Below are positions 25,502 to 32,925 of a stretch of 64,000 bases of DNA, piece by piece. Under the pieces are notes generated by a model, which did no database searches, had not been told where the DNA came from, and saw only the letters and a program-made list of their open reading frames with translations. The position numbers were made by a program, and so were the translations under genes. This DNA comes from Deltaproteobacteria bacterium. Its GTDB lineage: Bacteria; Myxococcota; Kuafuiibacteriia; Kuafuiibacteriales; Kuafuiibacteriaceae. The stretch is from positions 434,001 through 498,000 of the forward strand of contig JACKEN010000002.1 of the NCBI GenBank assembly GCA_020632995.1. Direction: 5' to 3'. Numbering within the stretch: position 1 is the first letter of the stretch; every line of letters starts with the position of its first letter.

Positions 25502-25517
25502 TTTTTGTCGACAAAAA
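25502..25517. promoter_or_regulatory. 16-bp perfect palindrome, candidate GntR/FCD operator
   Basis: TTTTTGTCGACAAAAA is perfect over 16 bp and lies between the divergent FAH gene (ATG 25473) and the GntR gene (GTG 25560). It contains the TNGT..ACNA pattern typical of FadR-subfamily GntR operators. A longer, non-concentric inverted pair flanks it: CAGAGGGCG at 25488-25496 and CGCCCTCTG at 25537-25545. The site is well placed to control both transcripts. Confidence 0.8.
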
Positions 25518-25559
25518 TGCACTTGGAAAACATTGCCGCCCTCTGTAGAGAATGACGCG

Positions 25560-26252
25560 GTGCGCCCCCTTACCGACCCGCTCGCCAAGCCCACCGAGGC
25601 CTCCCTCGCCACCGCCCGGCTCCGGGCCGAGATCGTGGGCGGCGTGATGCGCCCCGGCGACAAGCTGAAGCTGGAGCCCCTCGCGCGCCGCTACGCGGTG
25701 AGCCGCGGGCCGCTGCGCGAGGCGGCGTCGCGGCTGGCGGCGGAGGGCCTGGTGACGATCGAGGACCACCGGGGCTTCCGGGTGGCGCCGCTGTCCCGGG
25801 TCGACCTCGCCGACGTCACCGCGACCCGCCAGCGCATCGAGGTGCTGGCCCTGGAGGACGCGATCGCCCACGGCGACCTGGCGTGGGAGGGTCGTGTCAA
25901 GGCAGCTTGCCACATGCTCGACCGCGTCACCGGCCACCTCGAAGACCGGGCCGCGTTCGCGGCGCAGCACCAGGCGTTCCACGAGGCGCTGGTCTCGGCC
26001 TGCCCGTCTGCCTACCTCCTCGAGTTCCGGGCTCGGCTGTACGCGCTCACCGAGCGCTACCGGAACCTGGCGGCCGAGGGTTACGCGGCGGGGCGGGCCC
26101 ACCGGGACGTGGCGGCCGAGCACCAGGCCCTCGCCGACGCCGCGGTGGCGCGCGACGCACCCCGCGCCGCCGCGCTCTTGAGGGCGCACCTCGCGGAGAC
26201 CGCGCGGCAGCTGATCGAGGCGTACCCGGAGCTGTTCGGGGGTGCGGCGTGA
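25560..26252 (+). CDS. GntR-family regulator, FadR/FCD subfamily
   Basis: 230 residues from GTG 25560; a TTG at 25533 is the alternative. The winged helix-turn-helix (residues about 12-80) contains GDKLKLEPLARRYAVSRGPLREA and EGLVTIEDHRGFRVAPLS. The C-terminal FCD ligand domain has the ARG/D-E-H-type metal residues in an all-helical fold (RIEVLALEDAI, HQAFHEALV). FCD regulators usually sense organic acids or acyl-CoAs from the pathway they control. There is no Shine-Dalgarno, so the message may be leaderless. It overlaps the alpha/beta-hydrolase gene by four bases. Confidence 0.92.
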   Translation: MRPLTDPLAKPTEASLATARLRAEIVGGVMRPGDKLKLEPLARRYAVSRGPLREAASRLAAEGLVTIEDHRGFRVAPLSRVDLADVTATRQRIEVLALEDAIAHGDLAWEGRVKAACHMLDRVTGHLEDRAAFAAQHQAFHEALVSACPSAYLLEFRARLYALTERYRNLAAEGYAAGRAHRDVAAEHQALADAAVARDAPRAAALLRAHLAETARQLIEAYPELFGGAA

Positions 26253-27016
26253 GCGCGGTGGCCGAGCTGACGGTCGAGGTCGCGGGCGCGCCGGCGCGGG
26301 TCCTCCACGCCGCGGGCGAGGGGGGTCCGGTGGTGCTTATCCACGGCGCGAGCGGCTGTGCCGACAGCTGGCGCGGTACCCTCGGCGCGTGGTCGGGGCA
26401 GGACGTCTGGGCCCCAGATCTGCCCGGGCGCGGCGGGAGCGCGGGGCCGGCCCGGGACCGGGCGGAGGCGACCGCAGCCTGGCTCGGCGAGCTCGCCGAG
26501 GTGTGCGGGTGGCGCCGCCCAGTGCTGGTGGGGCACTCCTACGGCGGCGCGGTGGCGCTGCAGGCTGCCTTGCTCGACCCCGACCGCTGGGGCGGCGTGG
26601 CGCTGGTCGCCTCCGGCGGGCGCCTGCGGGTCTCGCCCGCGATCCTGGCCGCGGTGGCGGAGTCCTCCCCCGACGCCCCCTTCCGGCTCGACGCCGCCTT
26701 CGGGCCGGGCACCCCCGCCGCGGTGGTCGAGGCGTACGCCGAGGCCACGAGGAGCGTGCCCCCCACCTCGGCCCTGGCCGACTGGCGGGCCTGCGACGCG
26801 TTCGACGTGCTGGCCCGGCTCGAGGAGGTCCGCTGCCCGACCCTCGTCGTGTACGCGAGTGACGACGCTCTGACCCCGCCCAAGCACCAGCGCGCCATGG
26901 CGGCCCGGATCCCCGGCGCGATTGAGGTGGCGCTGGAGGGCTTCGGACACATGCTCCCGTGGGAGGCGCCGGGCGCGGTGGCGAGAGCGGTGCAGGCTTG
27001 GCGCGCCGGGCACTGA
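26249..27016 (+). CDS. Alpha/beta-fold hydrolase
   Basis: 255 residues; the GTG overlaps the stop of the GntR gene (GTGA). The fold motifs are LIHGASG (oxyanion), nucleophile Ser in GHSYGG (about residue 100), acid Asp in YASDDALTP and His in GFGHMLPWE, a complete triad. The compact cap domain resembles enol-lactone or ring-cleavage-product hydrolases, which fits the FAH/VOC neighbours across the divergent promoter. Substrate is unknown. Confidence 0.88.
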   Translation: MSAVAELTVEVAGAPARVLHAAGEGGPVVLIHGASGCADSWRGTLGAWSGQDVWAPDLPGRGGSAGPARDRAEATAAWLGELAEVCGWRRPVLVGHSYGGAVALQAALLDPDRWGGVALVASGGRLRVSPAILAAVAESSPDAPFRLDAAFGPGTPAAVVEAYAEATRSVPPTSALADWRACDAFDVLARLEEVRCPTLVVYASDDALTPPKHQRAMAARIPGAIEVALEGFGHMLPWEAPGAVARAVQAWRAGH

Positions 27017-27566
27017 CGGTTTGCAGACCACGAGCGTGCGCCCTCCTCACGCGTGCGACGGAGCCCGGTACAAGGCGGCCGATGGCGAAGACCCCGGCGC
27101 GCCCGCGAGCGGGATGACGTGATCGTGGAGCTGGTGGCCCTCTTTCACGAGGGGGTCATGCGGTGCGACCTGAGCCGGGCGGTGGGCAAGCTGAGGGTCT
27201 GGGAGCGGGGCCGGACGCCGTCGGCGGGCGATATCGAGCCGGCGCTGGACGCGTTGACGGCGGCGGGGTGCCCGAGCGCGCGGCGGTGGAGGCCGAGGTC
27301 GCGAGCGGCCCGAGCAGCTCAGGATCCTGGTCGACTGGGGGGTGGAGCGGTTTCAGGGCTACTGCTTCCACCGCCCGGAGCCCTTGGACCGGCTGCAGGG
27401 GCTCGAGCAGGCGCGTAGCTGGTAGACGCAGGCCACCCAGGCGCCCCGTTCGTCGGCCGCGGCTCGTGCTAGCCTCCGCACTGGTGGAGTCTCCCCGCAT
27501 CAGCACCACGCGCCTCGGCTGCGCCGAGGAACACCCGGAACATTCGGCCCCGGACGCGATGACCCC
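27017..27566. other. Low-information region between hydrolase and Fic genes
   Basis: 550 bp without an intact gene. It contains a decayed coding remnant (27116-27425) and about 140 bp of AT-neutral spacer that should hold the Fic promoter. No repeat ends, insertion-sequence termini or tRNA were found, so the cause of the decay is not visible. Confidence 0.5.
27116..27425 (+). pseudogene. Frameshifted remnant with an EAL-domain C-terminus
   Basis: Reading 27312-27425 in frame gives 37 residues ending in a stop, with ILVDWGVERFQGYCFHRPEP, closely matching the end of EAL phosphodiesterase domains (typical form L..LG.DY.QGY.F.RP.P). Coding-like sequence continues upstream but in two other frames, with shifts near 27285 and 27310. 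No intact EAL active site remains. This looks like the decayed tail of an EAL or EAL-HDOD protein. Confidence 0.5.
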
Positions 27567-28613
27567 ATGAAGACGCTGGCCTCATTCGCGGGCGGGGGGC
27601 GGGACGTCCCCGGGGCCACCGCGTGGCTCATCGGCGAGCTGGGCGAGGCCCGGGGCAAGCAGGAGCTGTTCACCCGGCAGTCGCCCGAGCGGCTCCGGGT
27701 GCTGCGGGAGCACGCGGTCGTGGAGAGCGCGGTGTCCTCCAACCGTATCGAGGGGGTGGAGATCGACCCCACGCGGGTCCGGTCGGTGGTGCTGGGGCAG
27801 GACAAGTTGCGGGACCGCAATGAGGAGGAGGTCCGGGGCTATCGGCTGGCGCTGAAGCTCATCCATGAGGACGCGCCGGCCTTGGCGGTGGACGAGGGCA
27901 CGGTCCGGCGGCTCCACGCGCTGGCCCGTGGTGACGTCTGGGACGCGGGGCAGTACAAGGCGCGCGACGCGGACATCATCGAGCGGTATCCGGACGGGCG
28001 GTCCCGGGTCCGCTTCAGGACGGTCTCGGCTGCGGCGACGCCAGAGTTCATGGCGGCGCTGACGGAGCACTGGCAGAAGGCTATCGAGGAGCGCTGGACG
28101 CCGCCGCTCATCGCGCTGGCCGCGTTCAACCTCGACTTTCTCTGCATCCACCCGTTCCGGGACGGCAACGGCCGGGCGTCCCGGCTGCTCATGCTGCTGC
28201 AATGCTACTTGCTGGGCTTCGAGGTCGGGCGCTACATCAGCCTGGAGCGGCTCATCGAGGAGAACACGGTGCGGTACTACGAGACCTTGGAGCAGTCGTC
28301 CCAGGGCTGGCACGAAGGCCGGCACGACCCGTGGCCGTACGTGAACTTCGTCCTGTCCACGCTGAAGACCGCGTACCGGGAGCTGGAACAGCGGGTGGGC
28401 GACGTGGCGGCGCCGCGAGGTGCGAAGGCGGAGCGGGTGGAGGCGGCGGTGGCTCGGATGGAGGGCCGCTTTCAGGTCGCGGATGTCCAAGCGGCGTGCC
28501 CGGGGGTCAGCGTGGACACCATCCGGCGGGTGCTGGCTCGGCTTCAGAAGGAGGGTCGGGTGGAGTGCTTGGGCCGGGGGCGGACCGCGTCCTGGCGGAA
28601 AACCCGGACCTAA
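27567..28613 (+). CDS. Fic-family protein with N-terminal inhibitory helix and C-terminal winged helix
   Basis: 348 residues. The catalytic Fic motif HPFRDGNGR lies at about 195-203, intact for AMP-transfer (or related NMP/UMP transfer) to a target hydroxyl. The sequence SNRIEG (Ser58-Gly63) fits the inhibitory [S/T]xxxE[G/N] motif, whose Glu obstructs ATP, placed at the N-terminus as in class II Fic proteins. A C-terminal winged-helix segment (about residues 285-345: ADVQAACPGVSVDTIRRVLARL) is the common Fic plus wHTH layout. No antitoxin gene is adjacent, in line with intramolecular inhibition. A frameshift remnant and a small tandem repeat flank it, so it may be a mobile accessory gene. 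Confidence 0.9.
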   Translation: MKTLASFAGGGRDVPGATAWLIGELGEARGKQELFTRQSPERLRVLREHAVVESAVSSNRIEGVEIDPTRVRSVVLGQDKLRDRNEEEVRGYRLALKLIHEDAPALAVDEGTVRRLHALARGDVWDAGQYKARDADIIERYPDGRSRVRFRTVSAAATPEFMAALTEHWQKAIEERWTPPLIALAAFNLDFLCIHPFRDGNGRASRLLMLLQCYLLGFEVGRYISLERLIEENTVRYYETLEQSSQGWHEGRHDPWPYVNFVLSTLKTAYRELEQRVGDVAAPRGAKAERVEAAVARMEGRFQVADVQAACPGVSVDTIRRVLARLQKEGRVECLGRGRTASWRKTRT

Positions 28614-28633
28614 ACTACGGCAGCATGACAGGA

Positions 28634-28657
28634 AATTGGGGCATGAATTGGGGCATG
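28634..28657 (+). repeat. Two tandem 12-bp repeats after the Fic gene
   Basis: AATTGGGGCATG occurs twice in direct succession, 20 bp after the Fic stop. In one frame that runs on from the Fic 3' end it reads as repeated NWGM. Similar short N-x-G-M repeats link domains in some Fic and AlbA-type winged-helix proteins. It may be a slipped remnant of a longer C-terminus. Confidence 0.4.
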
Positions 28658-28701
28658 AAACGTTCCACGCCCCTCGGTGCCCATCCCCCCGCAACCCGAC
28701 T

Positions 28702-29151
28702 TCAACCAGCGCGCGTCGACCACTCCGCTTCGGTGTAGCGCACCGGGATGTGCTGGGGGCAGTTGATGTCCCAGCGCTCCACCTCGAAGGTGATGATCCG
28801 CTCGACCTCGGCCGAGTAGCCGGGCGTAGCCACCGCGGCCAGGAGCGCCGCGTCGCCCTCCACCACGCGCGCGCGCCCCCACAGCTTGATGCGCCGGCGT
28901 CGCCGGTGATCGAGCAGGAAGATGAACGCTCGGGGGTTCTCGGCGAGGTTGCCCACCGTGATGTACTGCCGGTTCCCGCTGAAGTCGGCGAAGGCCAGGG
29001 TGCGCTCGCCCACCACCCGCAGGAAGCCTTGCGGGCCGCCGCGGTGCTGGATGTAGGGCTGGCCGTCGGCGGAGGCGGTCCCGAGGAAGAACGCGTCCTG
29101 CTCGGCGATGAAGGCGGCCAGCTCCGGGGTCACCTCGGCCCGGTGCTTCAC
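28702..29151 (-). CDS. Pyridoxamine 5'-phosphate oxidase-like FMN-binding protein
   Basis: 149 residues, a split-barrel flavin fold. PPOX-type elements are AFFLGTASADGQPYIQHRGG near residue 25, FADFSGNRQYITVGNL, and an RRRIKLWGRARVVEGD strand pair. Such small members often use FMN or F420 to reduce small molecules; the substrate is not evident. The ATG overlaps the stop of the VOC gene (29148-29567), so the two form a coupled pair likely controlled by the divergent LysR regulator. Confidence 0.82.
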   Translation of the reverse strand: MKHRAEVTPELAAFIAEQDAFFLGTASADGQPYIQHRGGPQGFLRVVGERTLAFADFSGNRQYITVGNLAENPRAFIFLLDHRRRRRIKLWGRARVVEGDAALLAAVATPGYSAEVERIITFEVERWDINCPQHIPVRYTEAEWSTRAG

Positions 29152-29567
29152 GGGGCGGCCTCGGGCAGGGCGATGAGCTCGAGGCGGACCCCACCCGGGA
29201 TCCGCAGCATCATGTGGCGCGCGCCGCCGTCGCCGAGGGGCTCGGGCGCGAACTCCACCTCGACCCCGGGGGCGCGCTGCAGGCTGTCATGCAGCGCCTC
29301 GAGGGCGCGGTGGTCGGGGACGGCGAGGGCCAGGTGGTGCAGGCCCACGTTCTTGCGCCGGTCGAAGGGGACGGCGGCGGCGGGATCCTCGGCCTGCCAG
29401 AGGGTCAGCAGGACCGCGCCGTCGGAGACGAAGACGGCGGGGTAGGCGGGGCGCTCCGCCACCTGCTGAAAGCCGAGCTGCTCCACGAAGAAGTCCCGGG
29501 TGAGGTGGATGTCGGGGACGGTGAGCCCCACGTGGTGGACCCCGCGGGTCCGAGCGGCGTTGTTCAT
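29148..29567 (-). CDS. VOC-family (glyoxalase-type) protein
   Basis: 139 residues from ATG 29567; a longer open frame upstream is a shadow of the LysR gene. A two-half VOC fold with His in GVHHVGLTV, His in LHHLALAVPDH and Glu in GVRLELIAL, forming a plausible H-H-E metal site. It is distinct from the VOC protein at 24020. It is transcribed divergently from a LysR gene and coupled to the PPOX-like flavoprotein, suggesting a small detoxification or catabolic module. Confidence 0.85.
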   Translation of the reverse strand: MNNAARTRGVHHVGLTVPDIHLTRDFFVEQLGFQQVAERPAYPAVFVSDGAVLLTLWQAEDPAAAVPFDRRKNVGLHHLALAVPDHRALEALHDSLQRAPGVEVEFAPEPLGDGGARHMMLRIPGGVRLELIALPEAAP

Positions 29568-29614
29568 GCGCCCAGGATGGGGAGCGGGGGCGCCGAGGAC
29601 AATCGGCGGCTTCA

Positions 29615-29629
29615 TGGACTCTGCGTCCA
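29615..29629. promoter_or_regulatory. Short inverted repeat in the LysR/VOC divergent region
   Basis: TGGAC (29615-29619) and GTCCA (29625-29629) are separated by five bases in the 82-bp gap between the divergent starts. LysR proteins bind imperfect T-N11-A repeats; this element is the best such candidate in the gap. Confidence 0.35.
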
Positions 29630-29649
29630 CGAAATGGAAACAATGGGCC

Positions 29650-30555
29650 ATGGACCGGCTCACCAACATGGAGGCGTTCGTGCGGGTGGTGGACGCGGGG
29701 AGCTTCTCCGGCGCCGCGCGGGGCTGGGGCTGCTCGAAGGCCGCGGTCAGCAAGTACGTGGCGGGCCTCGAGGCCCACCTCGGGGTCGAGCTCCTGCGGC
29801 GGACCACCCGCGCGCTCCACCTCACCGACGCGGGCCGGGCGTACTACGCGCGCTGCGCCGCGCTCCTGCAGGAGGTGGCGGCGCTCGAGGGCGACCTCGA
29901 GGCGGGCCACCGCGCCCCGCAGGGCGTCTTGCGAGTCACCGCGCCCCCGAGCTTCGTCGACCAGTACCGCGCGCTCGTCCTGTCGGACTTCCGAGCCCGC
30001 TACCCGGGCATCCGTATGGACCTGCACCTGACCCACCGGATGGTGGACCTGGTGGAGGAGGGCTTCGACGTGGCGATCCGGGTCACCGCGCCGCGGGACT
30101 CCAGCCTGGTGGCGCGCCGCCTCGCCCCCGCCCCGCTCGTGGTGGTGGCCGCCCCCGCCTACCTGCAGGCGGCGGGCACCCCGCGGACCGCGGCAGCGCT
30201 GAAGGACCACGCGTGCCTGGTCGACACCAACTTTCGGGGCGGGGCCCGGTGGCGCTTCAGCCGGGGTGGGAAGGTGAGCCAGGTCGACGTCGAGGGCCCC
30301 TTTCGCGTGAACAGCCCGGTGGTGGTCTGCCACCTGGCCGAAGCGGGGCACGGGGTGGCCATCGTGCCCGAGTACGTCGCGAGCGAGGCGCTCGCGGACG
30401 GTCGCCTCGTGGAGGTGCCGGTGGGCAAGCCGGCTTTCAGTTGGTCGATGTACGCGGTGTACCCGCGTCGACGCTTCGTCTCGGGGCGGGTCCGGGCGTT
30501 CGTCGATCACCTGGCCGCGGGGCTGGCCGCGGCGGGGGTCAACCGGACAGGATGA
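29650..30555 (+). CDS. LysR-family transcriptional regulator
   Basis: 301 residues from ATG 29650. The N-terminal helix-turn-helix MEAFVRVVDAGSFSGAAR...SKAAVSKYVAGLEAHLG is standard LysR. The periplasmic-binding-like effector domain covers residues about 90-295 (LRVTAPPSF, YPGIRMDLHLT, VAIRVTAPRDSSLVARRL), of the CrgA/PecT-like subgroup. It probably regulates the divergent VOC-PPOX pair. The 3' end overlaps the convergent MAPEG gene by 17 bp. Confidence 0.93.
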   Translation: MDRLTNMEAFVRVVDAGSFSGAARGWGCSKAAVSKYVAGLEAHLGVELLRRTTRALHLTDAGRAYYARCAALLQEVAALEGDLEAGHRAPQGVLRVTAPPSFVDQYRALVLSDFRARYPGIRMDLHLTHRMVDLVEEGFDVAIRVTAPRDSSLVARRLAPAPLVVVAAPAYLQAAGTPRTAAALKDHACLVDTNFRGGARWRFSRGGKVSQVDVEGPFRVNSPVVVCHLAEAGHGVAIVPEYVASEALADGRLVEVPVGKPAFSWSMYAVYPRRRFVSGRVRAFVDHLAAGLAAAGVNRTG

Positions 30556-30946
30556 CCACCGCGAAGGTGACCTGGGCGATGACCCCGGCTACGAAGGCCA
30601 GCGTGCGGAGCACGGGCACGCCCGCGGCGTAGATCACTGCGTGGGCGAGTCGAGCGCCAAAGTAGGTCTGCGCGGCCAGGGTGGTGGTGGGCCCGGTGGC
30701 GCCCACCGCGTGGGCGGTCAGCACCAGCGGCGCGAAGATCACCAGGTTCTCCACCGCGTTGGCGTGGGCCCACATCAGCCGATCGGCCCAGGCCGCCTTG
30801 GGTCGCGCGTCCTTGTTGGGGTTCTGAAGCGCGCGCCACAGGCCGTGCTCGCGCATGCGGTCGACGATGTACGGGAGCCAGAGCACGCCGGTGAGGATCA
30901 CCGATGCCACCAGCCAGGTCAGCTCGGGGGTCAGGGGCTTGGACAT
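30539..30946 (-). CDS. MAPEG-family membrane protein
   Basis: 135 residues from ATG 30946 (a TTG three codons earlier is possible). Four membrane segments with the MAPEG pattern: PELTWLVASVILTGVLWLPYI, then a polar loop with RALQNPN, AHANAVENLVIFAPLVL with the conserved N-x-x-E-N, and a C-terminal AQVTFAVVI. MAPEG proteins include glutathione transferases and leukotriene synthases; bacterial members are mostly uncharacterised. It converges with the LysR gene and is divergent from the AraC gene by 35 bp. Confidence 0.85.
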   Translation of the reverse strand: MSKPLTPELTWLVASVILTGVLWLPYIVDRMREHGLWRALQNPNKDARPKAAWADRLMWAHANAVENLVIFAPLVLTAHAVGATGPTTTLAAQTYFGARLAHAVIYAAGVPVLRTLAFVAGVIAQVTFAVVILSG

Positions 30947-30981
30947 GCGATCCAAACTAGCCCCCTCCGTCAGGAAGAGCA

Positions 30982-31965
30982 GTGCTTGAAGCTCTCGATT
31001 GCTTGCTCCAAACTCCTGCTGTGAAGGAGTATCACGATGTCCTGAGCTCCGCCTTGGATGCGCTGCGCGTGTCGGGGAGTGTGGTGCTCGACCACGTCTA
31101 TTCGCCGCCTTGGGCGGTAGAGGTCCCGGGCTCGGCGCAACTCCTTCGGCTCTTCGGGGTGAAAGGCGCTGCGCGCGCGGTGGCGTTCCACATCGTGCTC
31201 CGCGGTGAGGTGGAGGTCCGGGTGGGGCGTCAGCGGGTCCGCCTCGGCCCGCAGGGCGTGGCGGCCTGCTTCGGAGGTGGGCGACATCGCCTCGGCTTCG
31301 GGCAGGGGGCCAGGGTTCGCGGCCTGCAAGAGTTCCTGAACTCGCCGCGGGCCCGCAACGAAGCTGCGGCTCCAGGTGACACCCACATGGTGTGTGGTGC
31401 GTTCGTCCTGCGTGAAGCCGGCCCCAACCCGCTCCTCGCGGCCCTCCCCGGGGTCGTGCAGGCCAGGTTGCTCGATGAGGAGCTGGAGCTCGTGGGGCGG
31501 ACGCTGTTACGAGAGCTCCACGGGGGGCGCCCCGGCTCGACCTTCGTCGTCCACCGGGCTCTGGAGACCCTGTGCGTGGGCCTCGTCCGGGCCTGCGCGG
31601 CCGATGGGGCGCTCCGTGCTCCAGGGCTCCTGCTGGCCCTGAGGGATCCGCGCCTGCTCCGGGCGCTGGAGGCGATCCACGAGGATCCCAGCGCAGCCTG
31701 GTCGGTGGACGCCCTGGCCCGATGCGCCGGGTTGTCGCGCTCCCGCTTCGCGGTCCACTTCGCGGCGGTGCTCGGCGAGTCGCCCATGCAGTACGTGACG
31801 CGCTGGCGTATGAACCAGGCGGCGCGGCTGCTCAGGGAGGCGGGGCTCTCGGTGGGGGAGGTCGCCTTGCGGGTCGGCTACGAGAGCGTTCCGGCCTTCA
31901 CGCGCGCCTTCGCGCGCCACCTGGGGACCACGCCGGCGCGCTATCGGGGCGTGGCCGCGGCCTGA
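30982..31965 (+). CDS. AraC-family transcriptional regulator with cupin-type sensor
   Basis: 327 residues from GTG 30982 (AGGAAGAG precedes it); GTG 31021 is the alternative. The N-terminal cupin-like part (AVAFHIVLRGEVEVRVGRQRVRLGPQGVAACFGGGRHRL) matches the Cupin_6 sensor of AraC regulators. The C-terminal double helix-turn-helix contains WSVDALARCAGLSRSRFAVHF and LSVGEVALRVGYESVPAFTRAF. The target may be the divergent MAPEG gene. Its 3' end overlaps the convergent EamA gene by 68 bp. Confidence 0.92.
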   Translation: MLEALDCLLQTPAVKEYHDVLSSALDALRVSGSVVLDHVYSPPWAVEVPGSAQLLRLFGVKGAARAVAFHIVLRGEVEVRVGRQRVRLGPQGVAACFGGGRHRLGFGQGARVRGLQEFLNSPRARNEAAAPGDTHMVCGAFVLREAGPNPLLAALPGVVQARLLDEELELVGRTLLRELHGGRPGSTFVVHRALETLCVGLVRACAADGALRAPGLLLALRDPRLLRALEAIHEDPSAAWSVDALARCAGLSRSRFAVHFAAVLGESPMQYVTRWRMNQAARLLREAGLSVGEVALRVGYESVPAFTRAFARHLGTTPARYRGVAAA

Positions 31966-32854
31966 CCCACCAGCCGGCCGCGATGCAGCCGACCACCACC
32001 GCCACCGCCCACCACGCGGCGGGCTGCCAGGGCTCCCCGAGGAGCAGGCCCGACCACAGGAGCGTCAAGAAGGGTTGCAGGAGCTGGAGCTGCCCCATGC
32101 GCGCCGCCCCGCCGCGGGCGAGGCCGCTGTACCAGGCCACGAAGCCGAGGAACATGCTGATGAGGGACACGTAGGCGAAGGCGGCCAGCCCCGCCGCGGG
32201 CACCGCCCCGAGGTCGGGTGGCCACGGCGTGACCACCGCAAGCACCGGCGCGGCGAGCACCAGGGCCCAGCCGATGACCTGCCAGCCGGGGCGCGCGCGG
32301 GACAGGCGCGCCCCCTCCGCGTAGCCGAGCCCCACCACCACCGCCGCGAGGAGGAGCTTCAGATCTGCCGCCCCGAAGCCGCCCGCGGTGGTGGCCACGT
32401 AGCCGAGCACCGCCGACGTCCCGACGCCGGCGCGGAGCCAGAAGCCGAGGGTGGTCCGCTCGCGGCCCAGCCACGCCGCGAACGCCGCGGTGGAGAGCGG
32501 GGCCACCGCCAGCACCACCGCGCCGCGCCCGGCCGGCAGCTCCCTGAGGGCGAAGGCGCTGATCAGCGGGAAGCCGACCACGACGCAGGCAGCCACCAGC
32601 CCGAGGGCGGGGAGCTCGCGCAGGGCGGGGCGCGGGGCCCGAGCGAGCAGGAGCAGCGCCGCGGCCACCACCGCCGCAACCACCGCGCGACCGAGGCCCA
32701 CCGTCACCGGGTCCAGGTGCTGCACCGCAACCCGGGTTGCAGGGAGGGAGCCGCTGAAGCCCACCACCCCGGCCAGGGTCCACAGTAGCGCTTTCGGGTC
32801 GACGTGAGTAGTGTTATCGTTGTGCTTCACAATGAGGAGTAACACATGATCCAC
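31898..32854 (-). CDS. EamA/DMT-family transporter
   Basis: 318 residues from ATG 32854; a GTG at 32830 is a credible shorter start, since an operator-like element overlaps the first codons. About ten membrane segments form two EamA repeats, with the usual LPATRVAV in helix 1, PLISAFALRELPAGRGAVVLAVAPL in the first repeat and a long Arg/Pro-rich C-terminal tail. Such proteins export amino acids or related metabolites. Its divergence from a MocR regulator suggests control by an amino acid, PLP or related amine. The 3' end overlaps the AraC gene antisense. Confidence 0.88.
   Translation of the reverse strand: MDHVLLLIVKHNDNTTHVDPKALLWTLAGVVGFSGSLPATRVAVQHLDPVTVGLGRAVVAAVVAAALLLLARAPRPALRELPALGLVAACVVVGFPLISAFALRELPAGRGAVVLAVAPLSTAAFAAWLGRERTTLGFWLRAGVGTSAVLGYVATTAGGFGAADLKLLLAAVVVGLGYAEGARLSRARPGWQVIGWALVLAAPVLAVVTPWPPDLGAVPAAGLAAFAYVSLISMFLGFVAWYSGLARGGAARMGQLQLLQPFLTLLWSGLLLGEPWQPAAWWAVAVVVGCIAAGWWVRPRPRPDSAPAWSPGGARRRA
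32811..32845. promoter_or_regulatory. Nested inverted repeats between EamA and MocR genes
   Basis: GTGTTA (32811-32816) and TAACAC (32840-32845) form an outer pair, with TTGTG (32820-32824) and CACAA (32828-32832) inside. The stretch is AT-rich compared with its surroundings and sits in the divergent region upstream of the MocR start at 32926, overlapping the longest EamA start. It is a good candidate regulator-binding site. Confidence 0.55.
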
Positions 32855-32925
32855 CGCAAGCGAAGCGCGCAGCGGGGCGGAGCCCGGCGTAGAGGGGTGG
32901 GACGGCTCCGCCGGCCCGGGACCCC

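Noticed and set aside
27163..27570. Open frame next to the Fic gene considered as an antitoxin
   Set aside because: Composition is shadow-like and it overlaps the EAL remnant in another frame.
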